A stretch of DNA of 64,000 bases from CAWAMD01 sp963783045. Lineage in GTDB: Bacteria > Actinomycetota > Nitriliruptoria > Nitriliruptorales > Nitriliruptoraceae. Location of the stretch: assembly GCA_963783045.1 (NCBI GenBank), contig CAWAMD010000001.1, positions 372,001-436,000 on the forward strand, written 5' to 3'. The notes under the pieces are model-generated. The model was not told the origin of the DNA. It saw nothing but the letters and a program-made list of their open reading frames with translations, and made no database searches. The position numbers and the translations under genes were made by a program. Positions 26,267-35,216 of this stretch are shown here, one piece after another. How positions within the stretch are numbered: position 1 is the first letter of the stretch; every line of letters begins with the position of its first letter.

Positions 26267-27883
26267 ATGAGCGGGACGACCGAACGGGAGAGGACCATGG
26301 GAGCCGACACGCTCGCCGACAACATGCTGCACCGCGCCACGCTGGGGGACCAGCTGCGTCGACACGCGCAGCACGACCCGGACAAGCCGGCGGTCGTCTT
26401 CTACCACCCGACCGACGGCCGGTCGGTCACGACCTTCGCCGAGCTGAACCGCCGGGCGAACCGGCTCGCGAACGCGCTCGCCGCCCGCGGGGTGGGCAAG
26501 GGCGACGTGGTCGCCATGATGTCGCGCAACAGCCCCGACTACGTGACGGCCTGGTACGCCGCGCTGAAGCTCGGGGCGCCGTTCACGGGTGTGAACTTCA
26601 CGTTCAAGCAGCCCGAGATCGCCTACCAGATCGGGCACTGCAAGCCGAAGGTGCTCATCGTCGAGGACGTCTTCGCCGCGCAGGTCGCGGGCTACGCCGA
26701 CGAGCTGCCGGCGGTGGAGACGTTCGTCGTCTCCGACGTGGCGGCCGACGACGCCCCTGACGGCTGGCTGCGCTTCAGCGACCTCGTGGGCGCCGACATG
26801 CCGGACGACGAGCCCGCGGTCCTCCTCGAGGAGACCGACCTCGCCATGCTGCAGTACACGAGCGGGACCGAGGCCTACCCGAAGGGGGTCATGATCCCCC
26901 ACCGCAACTACCTGATCTCGACCACGCCGGCGTGGATGGCCGCGCTCGGGATCAAGCCGAGCGACGTGTGGCTGTTCCTCATGCCCTTCCACACGATCGC
27001 GGGGCTCGGAAGCATGACGACGCTGACCCAGGTGGGTGCGACGCTCGTGCTCGTCCACGCCATCGATCCTCCGAAGGCGCTGCGGATGATCGCGGACGAG
27101 GGGGTGACCCTCATGGCCCAGACGCCGGCCTTCTACCAGCAGATGACCCGGGTCGACGGGTTCGCCGATGCGGCCCTCGACACCCTCGAGCGGTGCATCA
27201 CGTACGGCGGCACGGTGCCCCGGGCCATGATCGACGGCTGGCGTGCGGTGAAGCCCGGCCTCGTGTGGGGCACCTACTGGGGCCAGTCGGAGCTCACCCA
27301 GCTCGGCTCGGTCGGGTGGTTCAGCACGGTGGACGACATCCCCGGCGGCGACCCGACGTGGATCGGCCGGCCGGTCCCGCAGCTCGAGGTCCGCGTCGTC
27401 GACCCGCACGGCGAGGACGCCGAGATCGGCGAGCTGGTCTGCCGCTCCCCGTCCGTCATGATCGGCTACCTCGACGACGAGGAGCGCACCGCCACGGTGA
27501 AGCGTGATGGCTGGCTGTGGACGGGCGACATCGTGCGCATCGACGGCGACGGGAACCTCTTCTTCTACGACCGCAGCAAGGACATGATCAAGACCGGCGG
27601 CATGAACGTCTCGTCCCAGGAGGTCGAGCGGGTCCTGTTCGAGCTGAGCGAGGTCGGGGAGTGTGCGGTCGTCGGCCTCCCGGACGACTACTGGTCCGAG
27701 GTCGTGACCGCGTTCGTCGTCGCCGCGGACGGGGCCACCGTCGATCCGGAGGCGGTCATCGCCCACTGCAAGCAGCAGCTCGCCGGCTACAAGGTGCCGA
27801 AGTCGGTGCAGGTCGTCGACCGCTTGCCGCGAGACACGCAGGGCAAGCTCCTGAAGCGCCAGCTGCGCGACGACGCCGGGTGA
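26267..27883 (+). CDS. Acyl-CoA synthetase (AMP-binding, class I adenylate-forming)
   Basis: 538 residues. The AMP-binding loop is 'MLQYTSGTEAYPKGVM', followed by 'YGGTVPRAM', 'GTYWGQSELTQ', 'GYLDDEERTATVKRDGWLWTGD', 'DRSKDMIKTGGMNVSSQEVE' and the C-terminal Lys in 'DTQGKLLKRQLR', which carries out the adenylation half-reaction. The usual TSGTTG P-loop is TSGTEAYPKG here. It makes an acyl-CoA from a free acid, ATP and CoA, and so probably supplies the mutase. ATG 26267 follows gtgggag. The 94 bp before it contain imperfect repeats of tcggygacacgagg. Confidence 0.9.
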   Translation: MSGTTERERTMGADTLADNMLHRATLGDQLRRHAQHDPDKPAVVFYHPTDGRSVTTFAELNRRANRLANALAARGVGKGDVVAMMSRNSPDYVTAWYAALKLGAPFTGVNFTFKQPEIAYQIGHCKPKVLIVEDVFAAQVAGYADELPAVETFVVSDVAADDAPDGWLRFSDLVGADMPDDEPAVLLEETDLAMLQYTSGTEAYPKGVMIPHRNYLISTTPAWMAALGIKPSDVWLFLMPFHTIAGLGSMTTLTQVGATLVLVHAIDPPKALRMIADEGVTLMAQTPAFYQQMTRVDGFADAALDTLERCITYGGTVPRAMIDGWRAVKPGLVWGTYWGQSELTQLGSVGWFSTVDDIPGGDPTWIGRPVPQLEVRVVDPHGEDAEIGELVCRSPSVMIGYLDDEERTATVKRDGWLWTGDIVRIDGDGNLFFYDRSKDMIKTGGMNVSSQEVERVLFELSEVGECAVVGLPDDYWSEVVTAFVVAADGATVDPEAVIAHCKQQLAGYKVPKSVQVVDRLPRDTQGKLLKRQLRDDAG

Positions 27884-27947
27884 CCGTGGTCGAGCCGAGC
27901 GTGGGGGGACGGTGGCTACCCTCACACCGCCCGTCCGAGGAGCAAGC

Positions 27948-28577
27948 GTGAGGCAGCAGGGGGAGGGCCGCGGACCGCGCGGCTCGTACGCGCCGGAGCG
28001 CACCTACCGGGCGATCGTGGACGCCGCGCTGCTCCTCTTCGAGGAGCAGGGGTACCACGCCACCTCCGTCGCGCAGGTCGTCGACGCCGCCGGGGTCACC
28101 AAGGGCGCCTTCTATCACCACTTCGACAGCAAGGAAGCGCTGCTCTTCGTGATGCACGACGAGTTCATCGACTTCCTGCTCGCGCACACCGAGGAAGCGC
28201 TCGCCGGGTCCGACGAACCGGTCGCCCAGCTGCGTGGGGTGATCCGTGCGCTGATGGCCGTCCTCGACCGCTACCGGGCGAACGTCGTCGTCTTCTTCCA
28301 GGAGCGCCGCAACCTCACCGGCGAGCAGTACGAGGAGGTGCGACGCAAGCGGGACCGCTTCGATGCCCTCGTCATGGACGTGGTCGTCCGGGGGATCGCC
28401 AGCGGCGACTTCCGCGACGACCTCGATCGGCGCGTGGCCACCTTCGGGATCGTCGGCATGTGCACCTGGACCTATCAGTGGTACCGACCCGACGGTGCGC
28501 TCGGCACCGACGCGATCGCCGAGGTCTTCAGCGCGCTCGCCCTCGAGGGGTTGGGAGCATCGTCCGGTCCGTCGTGA
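27948..28577 (+). CDS. TetR/AcrR-family repressor of the mutase operon
   Basis: 209 residues from GTG 27948 (gaggag upstream). The N-terminal helix-turn-helix is 'ATSVAQVVDAAGVTKGAFYHH' in pieces (ATSVAQVVDAAGV, TKGAFYHHFDSKEAL). The C-terminal ligand domain resembles the KstR2/FadR-like group that senses acyl-CoAs (VVVFFQERRNLTGEQYE). It is the last gene of the operon that starts at 23640 and lies between the two copies of the operator TACCGACCGGACGGTA. It likely represses both promoters until an acyl-CoA made by the ligase or mutase binds; the ligand is inferred. Confidence 0.88.
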   Translation: MRQQGEGRGPRGSYAPERTYRAIVDAALLLFEEQGYHATSVAQVVDAAGVTKGAFYHHFDSKEALLFVMHDEFIDFLLAHTEEALAGSDEPVAQLRGVIRALMAVLDRYRANVVVFFQERRNLTGEQYEEVRRKRDRFDALVMDVVVRGIASGDFRDDLDRRVATFGIVGMCTWTYQWYRPDGALGTDAIAEVFSALALEGLGASSGPS

Positions 28578-28634
28578 CCGGGGCGGGCTGCCGGTGACGC
28601 AGCCGGGGATCCGTCGGTGTCCCTGGTGGCGGAG

Positions 28635-28711
28635 CCTTGTATCCGCACGTCTCGTCGGCCGGACCCCTTGCGTCCGCACGTCTTGTCGGCCGGACCCCTT
28701 GTGTCCGCACG
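28635..28711 (+). repeat. 31-bp tandem repeat, two and a half copies
   Basis: Units start at 28635, 28666 and 28697 and share ccttg, tccgcacgtct and gtcggccggacc. The two full units differ at three positions; the third is cut after tccgcacg. The third unit supplies the TTGTGT used as -35 box of the next promoter, so repeat number could move or create upstream sequence but keeps the promoter in place. Confidence 0.7.
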
Positions 28712-28746
28712 CGCCATCGCCTATGGTCAATACCGACCGGACGGTA
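28699..28746 (+). promoter_or_regulatory. Promoter with second copy of the TetR-type operator
   Basis: TTGTGT (28699-28704), 17-bp spacer, TATGGT (28722-28727), then after 3 bp the operator TACCGACCGGACGGTA (28731-28746). Operator sequence and spacing to the -10 box are identical to the site at 23554, and both are followed by TGAAC. It should drive the nitroreductase gene 68 bp downstream. Confidence 0.7.
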
Positions 28747-28814
28747 TGAACTGCCTGACGGCGCGGACAGCTGGTCCGAACGGGAGCAAGCACAACCGGA
28801 GAGGGAGAACCGCA

Positions 28815-29471
28815 GTGGAGCTGCAAGAGGCCATGCGCACCATGGGGACCTGTCGCTACTACACGTCGGACCCGGTGCCCGACGACGTACTCGAGCGGGT
28901 GCTCGACGCGGCACGGTACGCCCCGCAGGGCGGCAACCGTCAGCCCGTGCGCTTCGTCGTCGTCCGCGACGAGGCGACGAAGCGCCAGCTGAAGGAGTGG
29001 TACCTCGTTCCCTGGAAGGCATACGTCGGTGGCACGAAGACGGGGGACATCAAGATCGGTACGGAGAAGGCCGCCCGCGTCGTCTCCGACGCCGACTACT
29101 TCGCCGAGCACATGGACGAGGTGCCCGTGCTCCTGGTCGCGTGTGGTGTGCTCGAGGACATCCACCCGACCGACACGGAGCTCGACCGCTTCGGCATCGT
29201 CGGTGGCGGATCCATCTACCCGGCGGTACAGAACCTGCTGCTCACCGCCCGGGAGGAAGGCCTCGGCGGCACGCTCACCACGCTGCTCTGCATCTACGAG
29301 CAGCAGGTCAAGGAGCTGCTGAACATCCCCGAGGGTGTCGGGACCGCGGCCGTCATCGCGCTCGGGTGGCCCGCCAAGCCGTTCCCCACGAAGCTGTCGC
29401 GCAAGCCGCTGTCGAACATGGTCTACGACGGTGCGTGGGGTACCCCCATGTTCGAGGGTGCCCCGGCCTGA
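28815..29471 (+). CDS. Nitroreductase-family flavoprotein
   Basis: 218 residues from GTG 28815 (gagggag upstream). 'MRTMGTCRYYTSDPVPDD', 'AARYAPQGGNRQPVRFVVV' and 'GGGSIYPAVQNLLLTAREEG' are nitroreductase-fold FMN-binding segments. Members reduce nitro groups, enones or act as flavin-linked dehydrogenases. Because its promoter carries the same operator as the mutase operon, it is likely a step or redox partner of the same pathway, not a general detoxification enzyme; this is inference. Confidence 0.85.
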   Translation: MELQEAMRTMGTCRYYTSDPVPDDVLERVLDAARYAPQGGNRQPVRFVVVRDEATKRQLKEWYLVPWKAYVGGTKTGDIKIGTEKAARVVSDADYFAEHMDEVPVLLVACGVLEDIHPTDTELDRFGIVGGGSIYPAVQNLLLTAREEGLGGTLTTLLCIYEQQVKELLNIPEGVGTAAVIALGWPAKPFPTKLSRKPLSNMVYDGAWGTPMFEGAPA

Positions 29472-29870
29472 CCGCGCACCCTCACCGCCGTGCTCCCGGG
29501 CCGGAACATCCCCCCCGTCGTCCGGTCCGGGGGCGCCCCGGCTCACGGGGCCTGAGGGCCTGCACGCCTGGGCCCTCGAGGGACGCCTCCCGAAAGACGA
29601 TCACAACGGGCTGCCCGATCCTGGCCCCGTTTGGTACGCCGCTGGGCCGACCCCGGACGTCGAATTCGTCTCCGTGGGGTGATGCGGCTGCGCCGGCGTG
29701 TGGTCGTCCGGGGACGGGCCGCGGGCGGATGGCACGACTGGAAGTGGGGCAGGACGCCGTGGGGCCGTTCCCGATGTCGTTCAAGGGCGCGATCGTCCAG
29801 TACGTGGGTCGGGAATGGACGCGTGGAAACGGTGGGTCCGACGGGTCTTCCCCGAACCTGGGCCCATATG
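29472..29870. other. Intergenic stretch without a supported gene
   Basis: About 400 bp. Just after the nitroreductase stop there is GC-rich inverted sequence (cccccc...cggggg, 29511-29532) that may end transcription. Open frames exist on both strands but none shows a start with a ribosome site or a recognisable product. Confidence 0.35.
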
Positions 29871-29895
29871 AGCATGCTGTAGCATGATCGATCAT
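29871..29895 (+). promoter_or_regulatory. Palindromes upstream of the first VapBC pair
   Basis: AGCATGCT (29871-29878) and ATGATCGATCAT (29884-29895) are both perfect palindromes, with agcat occurring twice. They lie 25-49 bp before the antitoxin start and are the likely autoregulatory operator of the pair. Confidence 0.45.
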
Positions 29896-29919
29896 AGGCT
29901 TGGCGAGTCCGGAGGGATC

Positions 29920-30171
29920 ATGACGAAGTCGCGCCGGCTCCAGGTCCTGATCGAGGACGAGCAGTGGGCCCGGCTCGAGGTCGCGGCCAGCGAGCGAGGG
30001 GTGTCCGTCGCGACGATCGTGCGTGAGGCGATCGACGCCGTGCTGCCGGGGAACCGGAGCGCGCGGCGAGCAGCCGCCGACGAGATCCTTGCCGCGACCC
30101 CCATGGCCGTGCCCGACCCCGGCGAGCTCCGGGATGAGCTCGATCTGCTGCGCGGCAGACGCGGCGCATGA
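29920..30171 (+). CDS. VapB-like ribbon-helix-helix antitoxin
   Basis: 83 residues from ATG 29920 with ggaggg upstream (an in-frame ATG at 29884 lies inside the palindrome and is less likely). The N-terminal 'SRRLQVLIEDEQWARLE' strand and helix 'GVSVATIVREAIDAVL' make an RHH DNA-binding domain, and the acidic C-terminal tail (PDPGELRDELDLLRG) would neutralise the toxin. It overlaps the PIN gene by 4 bp. Confidence 0.8.
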   Translation: MTKSRRLQVLIEDEQWARLEVAASERGVSVATIVREAIDAVLPGNRSARRAAADEILAATPMAVPDPGELRDELDLLRGRRGA

Positions 30172-30602
30172 TCGTCGTCGACACGACGGTCCTGGTCTAC
30201 GCCGTTGGTGGCGACCACGCGTTGGCGGAGCCGTGCCGGGAGCTCGTGCGCCGCATCGGCCGGGGCCAGGCACGCGCCACCACGACGCTCGAGGTCCTGC
30301 AGGAGTTCGCGCACGTCCGCGCGCGTCGGCGTGGGCGTCCCGACGCCGTCTCGCTGACCCGCCGGTTCGCGACGCTGTTCCACCCGCCGGTGGAGCCGCA
30401 GCCGTCCGACCTCGAGCGGGGACTCGGGCTCTTCGTCCGGTACGAGCAGCTCGGCGCGTTCGACGCCGTGCTGGCTGCGGTGGCGCTGCGCGTGGGGGCC
30501 GAGGGGTTCGTGTCGGCCGATCGGAGATTCGCTGGTATCGATGGGTTGCCGGTCCTCGATCCCGCGGCCGCTGGCTTCCTCGACGCGATCGCCGGGCTGT
30601 GA
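30168..30602 (+). CDS. PIN-domain ribonuclease toxin (VapC-like)
   Basis: 144 residues. The acidic residues of the PIN active site are visible: Asp in 'MIVVDTTVLVYAV', Glu in 'TTLEVLQEFAH', Asp in 'GAFDAVLAAVAL' and Asp in 'VSADRRFAGI'. VapC toxins cleave specific RNAs, often tRNA or 23S rRNA. It is translationally coupled to the antitoxin. Confidence 0.85.
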   Translation: MIVVDTTVLVYAVGGDHALAEPCRELVRRIGRGQARATTTLEVLQEFAHVRARRRGRPDAVSLTRRFATLFHPPVEPQPSDLERGLGLFVRYEQLGAFDAVLAAVALRVGAEGFVSADRRFAGIDGLPVLDPAAAGFLDAIAGL

Positions 30603-30647
30603 TCGAGCGGCGCTGACGGGGCGAGCACGCCCCCGCGAGCGCGGCCA

Positions 30648-30685
30648 ACTGGCGGCCGACCGGCACCGACTGGCGGCCGACCGGC
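30648..30685 (+). repeat. 17-bp direct repeat in the spacer before the SNF2 gene
   Basis: ACTGGCGGCCGACCGGC occurs at 30648-30664 and 30669-30685, 21 bp apart (two helical turns). A TATCCT at 30717-30722 could be a -10 box for the helicase gene, which would put the repeat near its -35 region. Confidence 0.35.
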
Positions 30686-30797
30686 CGTGCCTCCTCCGTC
30701 CTGTCACCGGCCCTCCGTATCCTGACGGCACGGCCCACGACCGGACCCCGACGGCCCGGGCCACGACGCCACCGCCCCGCGACGCCGAGCGCCGTTC

Positions 30798-33700
30798 ATG
30801 ACCCTCTGCCACGCCGTCTGGTCGCCCAGCGACACGCTCCTGATCTGGGCCGAGGCGCCGCTGCGCTCCCCCCGGCTCCCGCGCCCGTCGGGGCGGCCGC
30901 CCGCCGACGACCGGCCGCGCCGGCACCCGTACGCGCTGCTGGCCCGGGACCTCCTGCCGGCCCTCGAGGCGCTGACCGGGGCACGCGACGACCGACCCGC
31001 GGCCACCGCCGAGGCCGTCGTCGTCCTCCCGAGCGCCGCGCACGCCCCGCTGCCCTCCCCGCACCTGCCCGGCGCCAGCGCCGTCACCGCGCCGCGCGCC
31101 GGCCTCGCCGCCTGGCGCGCCGACGCGATCGAGCTGTCCGGCGCCGACCTCCTCGACGTGCTGCTCGCCCTCCCTGGCGACCGCTCCGAGGGTCCGCCCA
31201 CCACCACCGCCGACCAGGGCCTCGCGGCGCTCGCCGACCTGGCCGTCCTCGTCGTCGAACACGTCGCCCACGGCCGCGTGCTGCCGGGCCTCGTCCGCCG
31301 CGCCGGCGCCTGGGAGGCCCGCTGGCAGCCGGTGGCCGACCCGGCGCTGCGCCGGCAGCTCACCGCGGCGGCCCAGGCGCTGCCGCCCTCCCTGCTGGCC
31401 GCCGCCGGGGAGGACCACCGCTCACCCGGCGCGGTCACCCGCGAGGTCGTCGAGCAGCTCACCGACGCGGCCGCCCGCGCCGCCCTCACCCGCACCGCTC
31501 TGACGACCGACAAGCGCGGCCGCCGCCGCCACGCCGCCCCGGCCGTCGAGGAGGCCTGGCTCGCCGCGCTGACGGCGGCCGACCCCCGGCTCGACCCGGC
31601 CGCGGACGACCACGAGCTCACCGTCCTCGCCAAGGAGCTCGACGCCTGGCACCGCTCGGCGACCACCGGACCGCTCCGGACCGTGTTCCGGCTCGTCCCG
31701 CCGCCGTCGGCGACCCTCGACGACCCGGACGTGGCCTCCGACGACGCCGCAGCCGACGACGCCCCGACCACCGCCAACACCGTCGACGACGCCGGCACCA
31801 CCACCGACGACCGCTGGGCCGTCGAGCTCCTCCTCCAGGCCACCGACGACCCGAGCCTGCTCGTCCCCGCCGCCGAGGTCTGGGCCGCCGGGCGCACCCT
31901 CACCTTCCTCGAGCACACCTTCGCCCACCCGCAGGAGCAGCTGCTGACCGACCTCGGCCGCGCCGCCAGGCTCTGGCCCGAGCTCACCGACACCGCCCTG
32001 GCCGACGCCACCCCGACCACCGCGCTCCTCGACACCGACGAGGTCGCCGCGTTCCTGCGCGACACCGCCCCGCTCCTCGAGCAGGCCGGCTTCGACGTCC
32101 TCCTCCCGACCGAGCTGCGCTCCCCGGCACGGCTGACCGCGCGCCTCGCCACGCGCAGCCGTACCTCCTCCTCGTCCAGCAGCGCCGACTCCCAGGGGCT
32201 GCTCGGCTACGAGGGCATCCTCGACTACCGCTGGCACGTCGCGGTCGGCGACATGACCGTCACGGCCGACGAGCTCACCGAGCTGGCGCGGCTCAAGCAT
32301 CCGCTCGTGCGCTTCCGGGGCCGGTGGGTGGCCGTCGACCAGCAGGACCTGACCGCCGCGCTCCGCCTCCTCGAGCAGCCGGCCGGCACCATGCCGATGG
32401 CCGAGGCGGCCCGCATCGGCCTGGGCACCACCGACCCCGAGGTGGGTCTGCCGGTCGCCGGCGTCGAGGCCGACGCCGGACCGCTGCGCGCGCTGCTGTC
32501 CGACAACACCGACGCGGTGCTCGAGTCGCTCGACACCCCGGACGGCTTCGCCGGGACCCTGCGTCCCTACCAGGCCCGAGGGCTGGCGTGGCTGGCGTTC
32601 CTCGGCCAGCTCGGGCTCGGCGGGTGCCTCGCCGACGACATGGGGCTCGGCAAGACGCTCCAGCTGCTCGCGCTCCTCGTCCACGAGCGCGCCCCGCTGG
32701 TCCGTGCCGGTGTCACCCGCCGCTCCAAGCGGTGGCCCGCCCCGACCCTGCTGATCTGTCCCATGTCGGTCGTCGGCAACTGGGAGCGCGAGGCCGCCCG
32801 CTTCGCCCCCGACCTCGCCGTGCACGTCCACCACGGCAGCGACCGGCTCGACGGCGACGAGCTGACCCGCACGGTCCGCCGCGCGGACCTCGTCATCACC
32901 ACCTACGCGACGGCCGCCCGCGACCGGGACGCGCTCGCCGCCGTCGACCTCGGACGCATCGCCCTCGACGAGGCCCAGGCCATCAAGAACCCACAGGCGA
33001 AGCAGACCCGCGCGATCCGCAGCCTCGACGCCCCGCACCGGGTCGCGCTGACCGGCACGCCGGTCGAGAACCACCTCACCGAGCTGTGGTCCATCATGGA
33101 CTTCTGCAACCCCGGGCTGCTCGGCTCGCAGTCCGCGTTCCGGTCCCGGTTCGCGGTCCCGATCGAGAAGCTGCGTGACGACGAGGCCGCCGCCAGCCTG
33201 CGCCGGGTCACCCGCCCGTTCCTGCTCCGGCGCGTCAAGACCGACCGGACGATCATCGCGGACCTGCCCGACAAGCTCGAGTTCGACGAGCGCTGCACCC
33301 TCACCCGCGAGCAGGCGTCGCTGTACCGGGCGGTGGTCGACGACATGCTCGCGAAGGTCGAGGCGTCCGAGGGCATCGAGCGCAAGGGGCTCGTGCTCAC
33401 GACGATGCTGCGGCTCAAGCAGGTCTGCAACCACCCGGCCCAGCTGCTCGCCGACGGATCCCGGCTGCCGGCGCGGTCCGGGAAGCTCGACCGGCTCGAG
33501 GAGCTGCTCGACGAGATCCTCGACAACGGCGAGCGGGCGCTGATCTTCACCCAGTTCGCCGAGTGGGGCGGGCGGCTCGCGCAGCACCTGCGCGACCGGC
33601 TCGGCCGGGACGTGGCGTTCCTCCACGGCGGCACGACGAAGCGGGCTCGCGACGCGATGGTCGCCTCGTTCCAGTCCGGCGACGGGCCGCCGGTGTTCGT

Positions 33701-34016
33701 CCTGTCGCTGAAGGCCGGCGGGACCGGCCTGAACCTCACCGCCGCGAACCACGTCATCCACTACGACCGCTGGTGGAACCCGGCGGTCGAGGACCAGGCC
33801 ACCGACCGGGCGTTCCGGATCGGGCAGCGCCGCGACGTGCTCGTGCGGCGGTTCGTGTGCGCCGGCACGCTCGAGGAGCGCATCGCCGAGCTCATCCGCC
33901 GCAAGCGCGACCTCGCCGAGCGGGTCGTCGGCACCGGCGAGGGCTGGCTCACCGAGCTGTCCACCGACGAGCTCCGCGAGGTCGTCGCCCTGTCCGCCGA
34001 CGCCGTCGCCGAGTAG
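30798..34016 (+). CDS. SNF2-family DEAD/DEAH-type helicase
   Basis: 1,072 residues. The C-terminal half is a complete SNF2 motor: motif I 'DDMGLGKTLQLLALL' near residue 617, motif II 'LDEAQAIKN' near 724, motif III 'LTGTPVENHLTELWSIMDF', and in the second RecA domain 'FLHGGTTKRARDAMV', 'LSLKAGGTGLNLTAANHVI' and 'DRAFRIGQRRDVLVRRFV'. The N-terminal 580 residues are Ala/Asp-rich and resemble the accessory region common in bacterial SNF2 proteins. It uses ATP to move on double-stranded DNA. The SWIM gene 26 bp downstream is its usual partner in actinobacteria. Confidence 0.93.
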   Translation: MTLCHAVWSPSDTLLIWAEAPLRSPRLPRPSGRPPADDRPRRHPYALLARDLLPALEALTGARDDRPAATAEAVVVLPSAAHAPLPSPHLPGASAVTAPRAGLAAWRADAIELSGADLLDVLLALPGDRSEGPPTTTADQGLAALADLAVLVVEHVAHGRVLPGLVRRAGAWEARWQPVADPALRRQLTAAAQALPPSLLAAAGEDHRSPGAVTREVVEQLTDAAARAALTRTALTTDKRGRRRHAAPAVEEAWLAALTAADPRLDPAADDHELTVLAKELDAWHRSATTGPLRTVFRLVPPPSATLDDPDVASDDAAADDAPTTANTVDDAGTTTDDRWAVELLLQATDDPSLLVPAAEVWAAGRTLTFLEHTFAHPQEQLLTDLGRAARLWPELTDTALADATPTTALLDTDEVAAFLRDTAPLLEQAGFDVLLPTELRSPARLTARLATRSRTSSSSSSADSQGLLGYEGILDYRWHVAVGDMTVTADELTELARLKHPLVRFRGRWVAVDQQDLTAALRLLEQPAGTMPMAEAARIGLGTTDPEVGLPVAGVEADAGPLRALLSDNTDAVLESLDTPDGFAGTLRPYQARGLAWLAFLGQLGLGGCLADDMGLGKTLQLLALLVHERAPLVRAGVTRRSKRWPAPTLLICPMSVVGNWEREAARFAPDLAVHVHHGSDRLDGDELTRTVRRADLVITTYATAARDRDALAAVDLGRIALDEAQAIKNPQAKQTRAIRSLDAPHRVALTGTPVENHLTELWSIMDFCNPGLLGSQSAFRSRFAVPIEKLRDDEAAASLRRVTRPFLLRRVKTDRTIIADLPDKLEFDERCTLTREQASLYRAVVDDMLAKVEASEGIERKGLVLTTMLRLKQVCNHPAQLLADGSRLPARSGKLDRLEELLDEILDNGERALIFTQFAEWGGRLAQHLRDRLGRDVAFLHGGTTKRARDAMVASFQSGDGPPVFVLSLKAGGTGLNLTAANHVIHYDRWWNPAVEDQATDRAFRIGQRRDVLVRRFVCAGTLEERIAELIRRKRDLAERVVGTGEGWLTELSTDELREVVALSADAVAE

Positions 34017-34042
34017 CCGCGTAGCCCCGGAGAGGAGCCCCC

Positions 34043-34987
34043 GTGCCGCGCAGCCGCCGCCCCGCCGAGCCACCACCCTGGGACACCCCCGACGGCTGGT
34101 ACCCGCCGTCGAAGCCGCTGCCCGTCGAGGGCGGGCTGCGCGCGAAGAGCCGCCGCGGCCAGATCGGCGACACGTGGTGGTCCCGGCGCTTCCTCGCCCA
34201 GCTCGAGCAGCTCGGCCTCGGCGGCCGGTTCGACCGCGGCAAGCGCTACGCCCGCCAGGGGCAGGTGCTCTCCCTCGAGGTCGAACCCGGCGCGGTCACC
34301 GCCGCCGTCCAGGGCAGCCGGGCGCGGCCCTACGCGGTGCGGCTGGCGGTTCGCGAGCTCGGGGAGGCCGCCTGGCGGCGGGTCGAGGCGGCGCTGGTCG
34401 AGCGCGCGGTCTTCCTCGCGCAGCTGCTCGCCGGCGAGATGCCGCCCGACATCGAGGACGTCTTCGACGCCTGCGGCCTGTCGCTGTTCCCCGCGGCCGC
34501 GCGCGAGCTGACCACCAGCTGCTCGTGCCCCGACTGGGCGAACCCGTGCAAGCACATCGCTGCGGTCGCCTACCTGCTCGGCGAGGCGTTCGACGACGAC
34601 CCGTTCCTCATGCTCGCCTGGCGCGGCCGGGACCGCGAGACGCTGCTCGACAACCTCCGGGCGCTGCGGGGCGGGCCGACCACCGCCGACGACGCCCACC
34701 GCGAGGAGGACGACCCGTGGCAGGCGCTGGAGTCGCTGCCGCCCGTCGACCTCGCCGCGGCCGAGCGCTTCTGGGACCGGGCCGGCGCCGCGTCGCCCGC
34801 CGCGGGGGAGGACACCGACCGTGCCCGGCGCACGCGGGCCGACGCGGTCCTGCTCGAGCGCGACGGGCTGGCGCGGACGGTCGGCGACCAGGCGCTCGTC
34901 GACCGCCTCCGACCGGCCTACGCGGCGTTCGCCGGGGTTCGCGCACAGCTGTTCGGCGGTGACGAGCGACCGGCCGATCACGGCTGA
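34043..34987 (+). CDS. SWIM zinc-finger protein, SNF2 partner
   Basis: 314 residues from GTG 34043 (gagagg upstream). 'TTSCSCPDWANPCKHIAAVAYLL' contains the SWIM motif CxCx(n)CxH (shown by CSCPDWANPCKH), near residue 155. The N-terminus 'WYPPSKPLPVEGGLRAKS' and 'TWWSRRFLAQLEQLGLG' are typical of the partner family. SWIM domains bind DNA or protein; paired SNF2-SWIM genes are widespread but their role is not settled, with repair, chromatin-like or defence functions proposed. Confidence 0.9.
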   Translation: MPRSRRPAEPPPWDTPDGWYPPSKPLPVEGGLRAKSRRGQIGDTWWSRRFLAQLEQLGLGGRFDRGKRYARQGQVLSLEVEPGAVTAAVQGSRARPYAVRLAVRELGEAAWRRVEAALVERAVFLAQLLAGEMPPDIEDVFDACGLSLFPAAARELTTSCSCPDWANPCKHIAAVAYLLGEAFDDDPFLMLAWRGRDRETLLDNLRALRGGPTTADDAHREEDDPWQALESLPPVDLAAAERFWDRAGAASPAAGEDTDRARRTRADAVLLERDGLARTVGDQALVDRLRPAYAAFAGVRAQLFGGDERPADHG

Positions 34988-35033
34988 CCCCCGCCGCCCA
35001 GGCCCACGCCCAGCGCTTGCGCACGTGACGGAG

Positions 35034-35140
35034 CTCGGGCGGTTCACACCACATTTCGTGCGAAGCGCCCGAGTTCCCGCCGGCCGCCGGCGCAGCTCGA
35101 GCCGATTGCACCGTATTTCGTGCGAACCGCCCGAGTTGCC
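35034..35140. repeat. Two copies of a short hairpin-associated repeat
   Basis: In the 229-bp gap before the second PIN gene, ATTTCGTGCGAA occurs at 35052-35063 and, as tATTTCGTGCGAA, about 63 bp later; both copies continue with CGCCCGAGTT (with small changes). Copy 1 closes a hairpin, CTCGGGC...GCCCGAG (35034-35073). The rest of the gap holds nothing I can identify. Confidence 0.45.
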
Positions 35141-35216
35141 ATCGGCTGCGGTCTGCCTCGGCGGCGACCCGGCCGACGGGGAGCGGAGGCCGACTGCCGG
35201 CGCCGGGCCGAGCCGA

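Noticed and set aside
29631..29882. Arg-rich open frame before the first VapBC pair
   Set aside because: No ribosome site, biased composition, and it ends inside the palindromic promoter.
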